Shown here piece by piece: positions 10,461 through 19,652 of a stretch of DNA of 30,700 nucleotides; the first letter of the stretch is position 1; every line of letters starts with the position of its first letter. Location: assembly GCF_000485595.1 (NCBI RefSeq), contig NW_014577112.1, positions 558,261-588,960 of the forward strand, in the 5' to 3' direction. The notes beneath the pieces are model-generated. The model made no database searches and had not been told where the DNA came from. It saw only the letters and a program-made list of their open reading frames with translations. The position numbers and the translations under genes are program-made. The DNA is from Priapulus caudatus. Its lineage: Eukaryota; Priapulida; Priapulimorpha; Priapulimorphida; Priapulidae.

Positions 10461-10475
10461 CTACATGTAACGTGT
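9703..10475 (+). mobile_element. Repeat family W, copy 2 (inverted relative to copy 1)
   Basis: Inverted copy of 545-1205. The two arms, roughly 660 and 770 bp, lie about 8.5 kb apart. This copy has the fullest ORF but lacks the tandem units. Beyond 10475 the sequence becomes AT-rich TGTAAATGTAA repeats instead. Confidence 0.7.
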
Positions 10476-10902
10476 AAATGTAATGTAAATGTAAAGGTGA
10501 TATATAAATGTAACTATAATTAATATATAAATGTAACGGTAATTAATATATCAATGTATCGATATATTATATATATATGTGACTGCAATTATTTAGGTAT
10601 TGTGTATTATCTGTAAGTGCTGCCGAATCTCACGCGTCTTCGAGCCGCGCATCTCCGCGCGCGTTTCCCCGCCCCGGGCCACCACGACAACGTTGCACCA
10701 TCACGGCCTTCCGCACGTGATGGCACAACCGTTAGTCGCCACAAATGTGCGGCTCCTAACGTCTTGGGACCCCGGGGCAAGTGTAGGGAAGCCGGCTGCA
10801 CAGATAGGTTTATATGTATAGGTTATATTAGTTCGCAGCACGGCATGTACGGCGCGTCACCATGAATCACAACAGACGCATATTGGTGATCGTGCCGAAA
10901 TG
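10476..10902. other. AT-rich TAAATGTAA run and unassigned GC-rich DNA
   Basis: 10476-10590 is an AT-rich run with repeated TAAATGTAA and TAATTAATATAT motifs. 10620-10865 is GC-rich and open in one frame, with a Cys cluster HKCAAPNVLGPRGKCREAGC (10741-10800). This might be a small zinc-binding fragment, but no family was recognised and no second copy supports it. Confidence 0.3.
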
Positions 10903-11162
10903 CACCTGCGGAATAGTAACGGACCGGATTTGTTGACGCGAAACTCGGAGGTAGAGACACACTCGGGTGTCATCCTTTCTGCCGGACGGTCTTCTTTTCA
11001 AAGCTCCTCCACCCGCTCCTAGGCATACTCGTCCGTTTCCCCGCCTGCCGAGATCTCCGTATCCTCGATTTCTTCCGTATCCGAAAGCATCCCCCGCCCG
11101 TATCTGCTGCCTGCCGTCTCTCACCCGATCGAGCGTAATCGCGAGCAGCCGCAGTACCACTA
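10903..11162 (+). pseudogene. 3' end of a retroelement polyprotein, copy 1
   Basis: Matches 19353-19614 closely. The best shared frame reads LR(N/D)SN(G/E)PDLLT(R/K)N in both copies. The DLLTKNL motif resembles the C-terminal end of Copia-type RNase H (ADLLTKPL-like), but the gag linked to the other copy looks Ty3/Gypsy-like, so the class is uncertain. After about 30 codons the frame is lost. The segment precedes the Y/X LTR block here and the X LTR at 19653, as expected for the 3' end of an internal region. Confidence 0.45.
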
Positions 11163-12922
11163 TCTAAGGTACGGCATTATTGTTATCAGCTTCCCTAGAC
11201 AGTTGGGCACGTAGGGAAGTAAGACATGGTTGAATGCAAGTCTAAGGTTTCCCCGAGTATTGCGCGTGGTGACAACCTAGACGCTGGCCAGATGACCTAT
11301 GACATCAGGGCAGGAATGGGACCATGGAATCCATCCAAGTGCGAAGGCACTTGTACCCATACCATTTGGTATGGGTAATGGAGAAGGCGTAGGACTGCAT
11401 TCCCCGTATTTGGTATGTCCAGTTGGCCGGAGAAGGGAGCTATAACAAGAGGTGACGTAGGAAAGGGCGCGACGTATATAAGGTGGAAGCCATCGCTTCT
11501 CGGGGCTCTTTCTAGAAGAGACCAGCTGAGACAGGCTCTTGTGCCAGCCACCGTTCTCGGGACAGGCTTCTGGTGCCAGCCACCCGCTGAGGAAGGTGTA
11601 GTGTGTAGTAACCGCTCTTGCTTTCGGTAGTGCACGGAGACTTCATGTATTGTATTAGAGATTGAGTAAAACACTAGTGAACGCTACTTCTTGTCTTGTC
11701 TTTATCTGTCTCTAGTCTACTACAGAACTTCTACTAAGGTAGTGCGAATTAAACCCCTACAATATGATAGATATGAGACAATGAAGTATGCTACACTGTA
11801 GTTACATAGCCTGCGTAACTGCGTATGGTGCACGTGCATACGTGTAATGCATGCGATTGCGTAGGCCCATGTATTTAACTTAGGCATGTAATTTTGATAG
11901 GTGTATTGATGGTCATTACTGCATATGATGCGTATATAGGCGTGTGTGGATATGTGATGGATGCAATGCATGTGAATGCGCGCGGATGTATATATGTGTA
12001 TATATATCTATATATATATATACATCTATCTGTGCGCATCTGTCGCATCTAAATAGCTGTACATTCCGTGCTATGAGTAGACATAATTAACATAGTGTGT
12101 GGGTGACGCCAACGTCAAGTATAAGCATATATAATTAGCATAGTATGCGGTATATAATGTAACATAAATAAATAGATACGTGTAAAGTCTCCTATGCTAC
12201 ATGGGTCCTATGCTACAACTTGTGGCCTTCCGCCCCTTCCTGTTTACTAGTTAGAGAGGATGTAAAGATGGTAGATTAACGCCAGAACGGATGTCAGGCG
12301 GATGTCAGTAAACATCGTAATCTTGGCGTGGCAATTCTACCACCCCTGGTAGAATGGCCGTTTTTAACCCAAAGGTTTGCAGTGGGATAGACGACAGCGG
12401 CCCCTAGTGTAGGAAATACGATGTAATTAGGTGACAGTTTGGACATATTGTGACACAGTAGTGTCACCTGTCGAGTAATACTAAAGCCATTATATGCACC
12501 ATAACCGGTGGTGGCACCTAGGATAACGTCACGGGCACGCGTCCTTTATAAGGGCGCGCGCGAACAGCGGCCCCTAGTGTAGGAAATACGATGTAATTAG
12601 GTGACAGTTTGGACATATTGTGACACAGTGGTGTCACCTGTCGAGTAATACTAAAGCCATTATAGGCACCGTAACTTATGGTGCCACCTAGGATAACGTC
12701 ACGGGCACGCGCCCTTTATAAGGCACAGCGCGCTAAGAAGGACTTAGAAGTCTTTCCTGTGGTGCTAAAGTACGTGTGTTATTGCGAGTCGTGTCAAGAC
12801 TACGCGACGTGTAGTTTTAGTGTGTAGAATCTACCGAGTCTGCGCTTTCTTTTACCGTGTGTAAGGGCAGATATTTTGTGTGCATATATAATGAGGTGCT
12901 ATGTTTTATATGTGCATACAGC
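11163..12922 (+). mobile_element. Y/X LTR block, copy 2 (interrupted by element V)
   Basis: 11452-12550 is nearly identical to 7149-8260. The extra 5' part (11163-11451) is absent from copy 1 and may hold the true LTR start (a TGTTATCAGC candidate near 11179). TATATAAGG at 11475 follows GTGACGTAG. The X part begins TGTACATTC at 12058 and is broken at 12922, in CATACAGC, by the V LTR. It contains a 170-bp tandem duplication at 12394-12731. The remaining 3' part of this LTR is missing from the far side of V. Confidence 0.65.
12394..12731 (+). repeat. Tandem duplication of the X promoter block
   Basis: Two units start at ACAGCGGCCCCTAGTGTAGG (12394 and 12564), a period of 170 bp. Each has the AGGTGACA/TGTCACCT pair, an AACGTCAC element and a TATAAGG box (12547 and 12717). 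Unit 1 matches LTR copy 1. Unit 2 shares variants with LTR copy 3 (CAGTGGTGTCACC, TTATAGGCACC, GGTGCCACC). Confidence 0.8.
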
Positions 12923-13428
12923 TGTAGCGACGCTGCGCTACAGCTCATTAATTAGGCACATTGCCGAGCAGAAAGAGAGCAGGCAACAGCCGGTAGCAAG
13001 TGCGACAGGTGGCATAGGTGTCAAACGGTGACTAGAGTCAATGGTCACTTAAGAGAGAGAGAGCGGGGTACGTGACACGCGACACTATGGGATGCGGCCC
13101 TCGCTAGCCGGGGGTCGGCAGAATAGGAACCTGGACAACCCAAGAGGTGACAGGATAATGCCCGGATGAAGGGCACAGGGATCGCCGGCCTATATAAGGC
13201 GAGCGGCACTCGGACACGGGGAAGGCTACTTGCTCTATCCCCGTGTCATTACCTGTCATAGTTGTATTCGTACGCTACGTGTTTGTATTACCTTGTAATG
13301 TCGAACAATACAGTCGCTTGTGGTACGTTACCTCTCTAGTTGGTGTTTACTTTATGTCTAGCGCATCCTGTACTCTTATCTAACCTACCTCACCTACCAC
13401 ACCTAAGTAGCCGCACTTACGCGCTACA
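12923..13428 (+). mobile_element. LTR of element V
   Basis: Starts TGTAGCG and ends CGCTACA, a 7-bp terminal inverted repeat, and is followed by a possible primer site. Length is 506 bp. The 5' end is itself a small hairpin, TGTAGCG-ACGCTG-CGCTACA. A TATATAAGG box at 13191 follows GC-rich DNA. It interrupts X LTR copy 2. The second V LTR is not in the window, because the element is cut at 14093. Confidence 0.7.
13191..13199 (+). promoter_or_regulatory. TATA box of V LTR
   Basis: TATATAAGG in the middle of the 506-bp LTR, the expected place for the U3/R promoter of a retrotransposon. Confidence 0.55.
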
Positions 13429-13446
13429 TTTGATGCCGGTGACCTA
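13429..13446 (+). promoter_or_regulatory. Putative primer-binding site of element V
   Basis: TTTGATGCCGGTGACCTA directly follows the LTR end. Its layout resembles the X element site at 20620 (CCG, TG, ACC, AGGA, TTCG in the same order). It does not begin with the canonical TGG, so the priming tRNA is not identified. Confidence 0.45.
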
Positions 13447-13658
13447 AGGACTTCGAGGTTTTGCGTTGCACACACATCGTGCTACTGCTATTCGTCAAGG
13501 AGCTACAAGCAAAATTGCCAAGGTAAGTGAGAGGCGTAGGTTATCGGTGGCTATTAGTAATTATAATGTCGCTTAATTCACCCCGGGGTACATGGGTAGC
13601 GCTAATTACATAGGTATGAACGCACGTTAATTTATATTGCTACTACAAAGCTCACGGC

Positions 13659-14093
13659 ATGGCTCTCCCACCCACCCATCCATTTACTTTGGACGAACTC
13701 GCGCAGTTGTTTACGAATTCGCTGCAGCCGTCTATTGAGACAGCCGCAAGTACGTTCAATCGTGCTTTACGGGTCTCGGAGGTTAGACAGGGTATACCCC
13801 GTTTCATGGGCGATCGCGCCATTGTGGGACCCACATTCGCTGACTGGCGAGCTGCTCTAGAATGGGCGCAGGTCGAATTAAGTCTGCCCGATTCAGCGTT
13901 AAAGCAGTTCGCTTTGTCTACGGTGGGGGGACATGCCGCAGAGTTTTGTAGGCGTACGTTATTAGAGGTACCTACCATTGCTTGGAAGGAACTAAGTGCT
14001 AAGCTCGTTAAGCGATTCGCCGATCCTTTACAGGAGGAGCAGGCGTTGAATGAGCTTAAGTACTTCCGTCAGCAAAGGGGGGAGCAGATGTGA
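13659..14093 (+). pseudogene. Truncated gag of LTR retrotransposon V
   Basis: A true ATG at 13659, 230 bp after the primer site, opens 144 codons: MALPPTHPFTLDELAQLF, then a helical region with WRAALEWAQVELSLPD, LSTVGGHAAEFCRR, AWKELSAKLVKRFADP and ALNELKYFRQQRGEQM. The W..L...L..RF...L....AL..L..Q spacing is that of the retrotransposon Gag capsid domain. Gag packs the element RNA into cytoplasmic particles. The frame has no stops up to codon 144. There the transposon at 14096 begins and a TGA follows, so the C-terminal half, nucleocapsid and pol are missing. GTAAGT at 13523, between the LTR and the ATG, is a possible splice donor. Confidence 0.7.
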
Positions 14094-15861
14094 TAGCATG
14101 ATCTAGGTGTGGATTCCTGTTTTCAAGCCTGCTGAAGTAGATTTTCCTGTTTATAAAGTACACTGACACATATTTTTCTCACTTTGCACATTTTTTTATG
14201 ATTTTCATACGTTTGCATGGCTATGGGGTGTAGGGTGTAGTGTTCGAGGTAGTACCTTTGTTTCAGCAGTCCGCCACATCCATTGGATGGACTACTGGCA
14301 CTGGTCCGACTGCGACCACAGCTCAAACATCTTTCCATGGTACAAGTGTGTCCATTTTCCAACATCCAAGCACTGAAAATGCTGGCGATGAACGTGAGCC
14401 GCTCAAACTAGAGTCAGAAAGTTCCAGAGCTTCCAGAAGCATACACCAATGATCGACCAGCATACATCACGAAAAACCCCAATCTTCCAGTAGCAAGCCA
14501 ATACTTACCAGCACCCGAGTCGATCTGGTCACACTTGAAAGAAGAATATTCTTGGTTGGAGGAAGTCTTCCTCACTGAGGATGTGGCTGATGCAGTCAGC
14601 ATCACATGATCAGCCCACCATGCAACGCAGAAAAGGAGCCATCCATTTGAAGTGAGCATTTCAGCAATGACGCCTCTGTGGCGAGACCAGGCTCACTCTG
14701 TTGCAACGATCAAGCATGCCATGGCGAAGGTCTGGGATACAGTGGCTTTCCTGAACCCAGGGCTGACACCTGTCATTGCTGCTGACCAACCGTTGTATGC
14801 TCTGGCAAAACAAATACAATGGAAGTGGCCCGAATATGGAGAGGACAAGTTTGTGATCATGTTCAGTGGACTTCATATAGAAATGGTTGCACTGAGATCG
14901 ATAGGAACATTACTACGTGACAGTGGCTGGACCAGTGCCATTGTGGAAGCAGAGGTGGCCTCATATGGTACAGCAGAGTCTTACCTGTCTGCATCCAGTG
15001 TCACCAGGACAAGACAAGCACACCAGATAACTGCATGCAGCTTGTACAAACTGATGAAGAAGGCATACCATGATTACCGCTCTAAAGAGTCTAGCATATC
15101 AGATATAAGCTTTGAGGATTGGTGTGAACAACGGAGGAAAGAGAGTCCGCAGTTCCACTTCTGGAGTCTAGTGCTGGACATGGAGCTCACCATATTCACC
15201 CTGATCCGCTCATTCAGAAAATGCGACTTCAACTTGTACCGTGAAGCACTTTCAGAACTGGTGCTTTACTTCTTTGCGAATAACAATGTCAACTATGCGC
15301 GATGGATCCCAATTCACCTCCGAGATGTGATGCCACTTGAGCAACAACATCCAGATGTGGCCAGGGAGTTTCACAAAAGGAACCTTGCCATCCACAAGTC
15401 AAGAAGAGAATTCTCTGCCCTGGCGATCGACCAAGCACACGAGCACAATAATACAGTGATCAAAGGTGACGGAGGAGCAATTGGGTTGACAGAAGACCCG
15501 TCAGCACTTCGTAGGTGGATGGTCGCTGAACCCAAAGTTAGTCGTCTAGTAGCTGGATACGAGGCCACGTCTGGTATGAAAGATGCCACCTACAGCAGCA
15601 GACACCATGAGCAGACACTGAGTGCCCAGAAATCTTTCTTTGAATAGGTGAAATCACTCTCTGCAGTGATGCAGGAGATGGGCAACCCATTCCAAGAAGA
15701 ATCAGCCGACCTGCTGGTGCTAGACCCAAAGAACATTGTAGACCCAACTCTAGCTGAAATGATAGCTACACATTACCGGCGGGGCAAAGAGCAGTTCCAA
15801 TCATTCATGGAGGGGCTAGACTCTAAAAGAAGAAGTTTTTAGAAAAGTTTTGCGAAGAGTT

Positions 15862-15936
15862 TGATAGAAAGAACAAGTTTTCTTTTTCATCCTCTAGCCG
15901 CTAGAGGATGAAAAAGAAAACTTGTTCTTTCTATCA
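15862..15936. repeat. Perfect 36-bp inverted repeat with 3-nt loop
   Basis: Arms 15862-15897 and 15901-15936 are exact reverse complements (CTAGAGGATG on the right pairs with CATCCTCTAG on the left), with spacer CCG. The right arm continues in the family reading frame (CSFYHPIKKNLFFFKQEQ). The left arm breaks the frame, so it appears to be an inverted duplication of the right arm. Confidence 0.95.
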
Positions 15937-16637
15937 TCCAATCAAAAAAAACCTTTTTTTCTTCAAACAAGAGCAGGCTGAGGGAATTTCTGAGGAGAAA
16001 GTCCTGAAAGACGACTGTCAGTTATTCTCGCGACTGTTCATCTCGTGCCAGAACAGGCAGTGTGACTTGCAAGAATTCTTTAAGCACGAGAATCAGTCAC
16101 ACCCTGCATCTCTCAGTGACAACGGCAAGCTTCATACGTGTCAGAAGTCACAGCTGGTTGAAATTTTTGAAGTGCAACTGAACATCCCAGACAGAGAACC
16201 AAAGAGAGATGCAATCATCATTGATGGCTCAGCACTTATCAATGCCTTACCTCCACGTACTTCAAAGACATTTGATGACTATGCTAAAGAAGACATCATC
16301 CCAAATGTGGAATCCTATGGAGCAAGGATTCAAGCTTTGATGTGTACAAGAAGTCAAGTCTGAAATCCGAGATTAGGTCGAAAAGGGGGCAAGGAATCAG
16401 AAGAAAAGTGGCAGGAACGAGTAAGACACCAGGTAACTGGCAAAGCTTCCTTCGTGACGCCAGCAACAAGACTGAGCTGTTTCACTTCCTTGCGGAAAAG
16501 AAGTGCGAAGCAGAGATGACAAAAGCACAGTCATCGTCACAAAAGGAGAAGATGCCATTAGCAGCACAAGGAAGTCTCTGGATGCTGTGTCCCCATGTTG
16601 TTATGAAGAAGCTGACAGTCGAATATTTGTACACGCC

Positions 16638-16660
16638 AGGGTTAGGGTTAGGGTTAGGGG
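16638..16660 (+). repeat. Internal telomere-type repeat, about 3.5 TTAGGG units
   Basis: AGGGTTAGGGTTAGGGTTAG followed by GGG sits inside the nuclease frame, read as RVRVRVRG between FVHA and TWNVF, without shifting it. It replaces coding sequence that the family has there. Confidence 0.9.
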
Positions 16661-17542
16661 GACTTGGAACGTATTTGATGATGTTTCTGAAACATTCACT
16701 AATCTCAGCCAGCATCCAACATTGATTCGTGATCTTGACCTGCAGAGGCTGGAGAGATTCGTTGTCCTCATTTACGACAGATCAAGCGCAGCCACTGGTG
16801 TGGACGAAGCAAGACTAGATCTCTTTGCCCGCAAGCAGAGGCCGTACACCTCAATTCCACCAACACAGGCAGCCCTCAGAGAACATGCAAAGCGTGCGGC
16901 CTATCAGGCTGGGATCATCTGGGGCCAGGCAACCATCTCCAATCCAGACACGAGCAGTCCCGCTGAATGGGGGTGGACACAGAAAGGAGAGACATGGCGG
17001 ATATGTTGGACAACACTACCCCCTATTGCAGCGAGCTGTCAGGAACTGACGAAGTGTTTCTGTAAGAAAGGTTGCAAAGGAAGATGCAAGTGCTTTCAGT
17101 CAGAGCTCCCCTGCACATCACTCTGCAGCTGCATATGTGAACAGTAGCAGCTGGAGGACCAGTGGCATGGTATGCATAATTTTACCATTTACTAGCCGGC
17201 GCAAAGCTTACGTTATGCAAAACAGACAATCTGGTGGCCATCTTGAAAAATATGTGTCAGTGTGCTTTATAAGCAGGAAAATCCACTTCAGCAGGCTTGA
17301 AAACATAGGAATCCACACCTAGATCATGCAAATCGGACAACTACAAATAATTCTAAGCAAAATTTCAACTTCGGGAGGCTAATTTGGCGGACATCTTGAA
17401 AAATTGCCGCCATCTTGGATTTTCACTTGGCCAATCGGGCAGATTTGATTAGTAGCACTTGGAGAACAAGTGTGCCAAATTTCATGCTTGTATCATTATT
17501 TGCACGATTCCTCTCAAAAATTGCTTTTATCTGCCCCACTAC

Positions 17543-19352
17543 ATCCATCAGCAGCAGTGAGGCGATAACATTACTGCAAGAGTACGCAGAACTTGGTTTC
17601 TTGGTACCAGCCATCCACCGCCAGCAGCATCAGCAACTCCAGCGAGCGAGAATCATCATGTCTGAGCGAGATGCATGTTACTTTTATGTAAGTACAACAC
17701 GATGTGCCCAGTCGTATAGTATGGGGTGGGATAGTGTGCTAAGGCTATGCAATAGTAGTAAATGCTAGGACTAAGGTTTAGTTAATCATTGATAACCCAG
17801 TATCTGGTATGGAACCACCAACCAAGTTACCTCATCTTGAACCGATCGCACCGATGTCGCAAATGGATTCTTTGATCAAGGAGGTGCAGGCGTTGGGTGC
17901 GCTGAGCACTTTTCAGGTGATGAGATGTCAGAGGTAACCTTTCAGTAATGGTTAATTAATTTGGAGAGGGTTGGTTTGATTAACACGTTCAACGCGAAAC
18001 ACGAGTATACTCGTTCGAACCTGCAAAACGCACGGCCGCGAAACACGAGTATACTCGTGGCAAAAAATAAAAATTTAATTTGGAACGTTTACTATGTTCT
18101 CCTATAGATGGCAGGGGCTATACGCTTAGCAATTCAACAGCGTCACTGTATAAACCCCAGTAGTAGATGACATAATTTACATAATTACATACAATACTTT
18201 ACTGTTGTTTGGAACGTTATTTTGGGAGTTTTTGGGACTGAGGTAATGTTTTTAGTTCACCTCGCCAAAGGGCGTTTGAACGCCGTGTGTTGTGAAGTTG
18301 TTTTTATGTCTGAAAGTTGTGATTGATTTGATAGATCACGGGTGATAGATTCCGGTGTTGTTTTGATGTCTGAGAGTAAGTTCATATCTATATTATACTA
18401 GCCACTAATTATAAATAATTGTATAGCTAGTTAAACCTGCCAAATACATTTTGTGTAATAGGTGACTAAGCGGTAAAAACGCGAAAATCTCAGCACAGGG
18501 CGGTAGGAGCATTGTTAAACATGCAGCGTTTAACGTGTTAAACGGGTTTGAGAGTTGGGAGAATCAGATGACGTAAGGAGGGCTTGCTTTGCGTTACGTC
18601 TACTGCGTGGAGAGGCAGCTAATTATGCAGCATTTCTACTGACACGGAAACCCACAATGGGATGGGTGGAACTCGGTGTGCTACTGCGAGAGAAATACGC
18701 AGATAGTACAGCTTTAGCCATCTCGCTGCAAAAGTTCAAGCGAGACAAGCAAGCACGCCAGGAGGGAGTAGTGGCCTATGCCAAGCGATTGGAAGTGGAT
18801 GCAAGATGAGCATTCAGAGTCCACGCATGGGATGACGTTCACGTACAGAGTCGTGTCGTTGATCAATTCATCGATGGACTGACAATGGATGGGATCAAGA
18901 AGACACTCATTTGTAATCAATCAGCTACGCTGGCAGCATAGTGTCGGACATCTTGGCACTGGAAATGACACGCACGATGCCAGCACCGCGTGCGTATAAC
19001 CAGCAACCGGCACCTAGGAACATAGGTACCGCAGCAAGTCCTCAGCAGCAGCGTGCAACCACAGGGTCGTATAACATAAGACGGGCACCTGCGCAGTGGT
19101 CGCAGCAGCGACCACCGATCCAGCATTCGATGGGGCCCCAGCCCCACAGCCCACGTTCAGCGGACCTGCAGCATGGCAGGAACCAAGAAACACTTGGTAT
19201 CCAACGAGTCCACAACAGCGAGACACGCATACGCCACCTACCGGCGTACAGTACAAGTGGACTCCAGATAACAAACCTATCTGTGCAGCATGCGGTCGCG
19301 CAGTACACAGATGGAGGCAATGCAGGATGACGGGTCAGCAGGGAAACGCCCG
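17543..19352 (+). pseudogene. X retrotransposon internal region, copy 1 (ruined gag with CCHC knuckle)
   Basis: Collinear with 21455-22870. It starts inside the 3' end of the leader and keeps the TGA and GTAAGT (17688). gag ATG is at 17809 (MEPPTKLPHLEPIAPMSQMD). Damage in order: a small deletion near 17915, TAA at 17946, a 554-bp MITE at 17984, TGA at 18807, and a deletion of about 145 bp near 18938 relative to the other copy, joined at a short GCA microhomology. It still holds the best nucleocapsid knuckle in the window: CAACGRAVHRWRQC (about 19282-19323), a CX2CX4HX4C motif that binds RNA. The gag helices (LLRGEAANYAAFLL, WVELGVLLREKYAD) match Ty3/Gypsy-type Gag. Just after QQGNARAF it joins the 3'-end segment at 19353, so pol is missing. 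Confidence 0.75.
17980..18541. mobile_element. piggyBac-type MITE, copy 1
   Basis: Flanked by TTAA (17980-17983 and 18538-18541), the piggyBac target. Ends are CACGTTCAACGC and, inverted, CACGTTAAACGC. Length is 554 bp without a transposase, so it is non-autonomous. Near the left end the palindrome ACGAGTATACTCGT occurs twice (18001 and 18045), a typical subterminal feature. The insertion splits the old X gag. A second copy lies inverted at 24180-27036. Confidence 0.85.
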
Positions 19353-19614
19353 CGCATTTGCGGGATAGTAACGAACCGGATTTGTTGACGAAAAACTTGG
19401 AGGCAGAGGAACACTCGGCTCTCATCCTTTCTGCCACACGGTCCTCTTTTCAAAAGCTCCTCCACCCGCTCCTAGAGATACTCGTCCGTTTCCCCGCCTG
19501 CCGAGATATCCGTATCCTCGATTGCTTCCGTACCCGCGGGCATCCCCCGCTCGTATCTGCTGCCTGCCGTCTCTCACCCGATCGAGCGTCATTGCGAGAA
19601 GCCGCAGCACCACT
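19353..19614 (+). pseudogene. 3' end of a retroelement polyprotein, copy 2
   Basis: Homologue of 10903-11162. Here the frame AHLRDSNEPDLLTKNLEAEE stays open longer, to a stop near 19700, but the later part is not shared as protein. It lies between the gag zinc knuckle and the X LTR, so the element here consists of gag and the 3' tail, without protease, reverse transcriptase or integrase. Confidence 0.5.
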
Positions 19615-19652
19615 ACAGTTGTATACAGATGGTATACCAAGACCAATTAGCC

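Larger units (their letters stand above)
14430..17147 (+). pseudogene. XPG/FEN-like nuclease with CXC cysteine cluster (broken transposase gene)
   Basis: One decayed coding region in several frames. 14540-14620 reads EEYSWLEEVFLTEDVADAVS, then hits TGA where SAHHATQ continues. 14652-15647 (GTG is only the first codon of the open stretch) has a long N domain: RDQAHSVATIKHAM, ADQPLYALAKQIQWKWPEYG, VTRTRQAHQITACSLYKLMK, AIDQAHEHNNTVIKGDGGA. TAG at 15645 interrupts it, and the frame continues to 15842. 15930-16363 has IIIDGSALINALPP, an XPG N-type motif; 16342-16480 has a Lys/Arg-rich SLKSEIRSKRGQGIRRK; 16610-16637 has EEADSRIFVHA, like the XPG-I acidic motif. 16660-17147 ends with CFCKKGCKGRCKCFQSELPC. 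The aspartate-bearing part after EEADSR is deleted. The role in transposition is inferred from the family. Confidence 0.65.
14096..17541 (+). mobile_element. XPG-nuclease DNA transposon remnant (AcademX-like)
   Basis: Long inverted arms of about 84 bp at 14096-14178 (starts GCATGATCTAGGTGTGG) and 17245-17329 enclose the coding remnant. About 210 bp more of related 3' DNA, with GCCGCCATCTTGGATTTT and a second TCTTGAAAAAT motif, reaches to 17541, where X retrotransposon sequence resumes. The element therefore lies between the V gag and the X internal region. No clear target duplication was found at either the arm ends or the outer edges. AcademX elements are known to encode XPG-type nucleases. 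Assignment here rests on the protein and the inverted arms. Confidence 0.6.

Noticed and set aside
16638-16660. Chromosome end or telomere
   Set aside because: Only about 3.5 TTAGGG units, with the same gene continuing on both sides.
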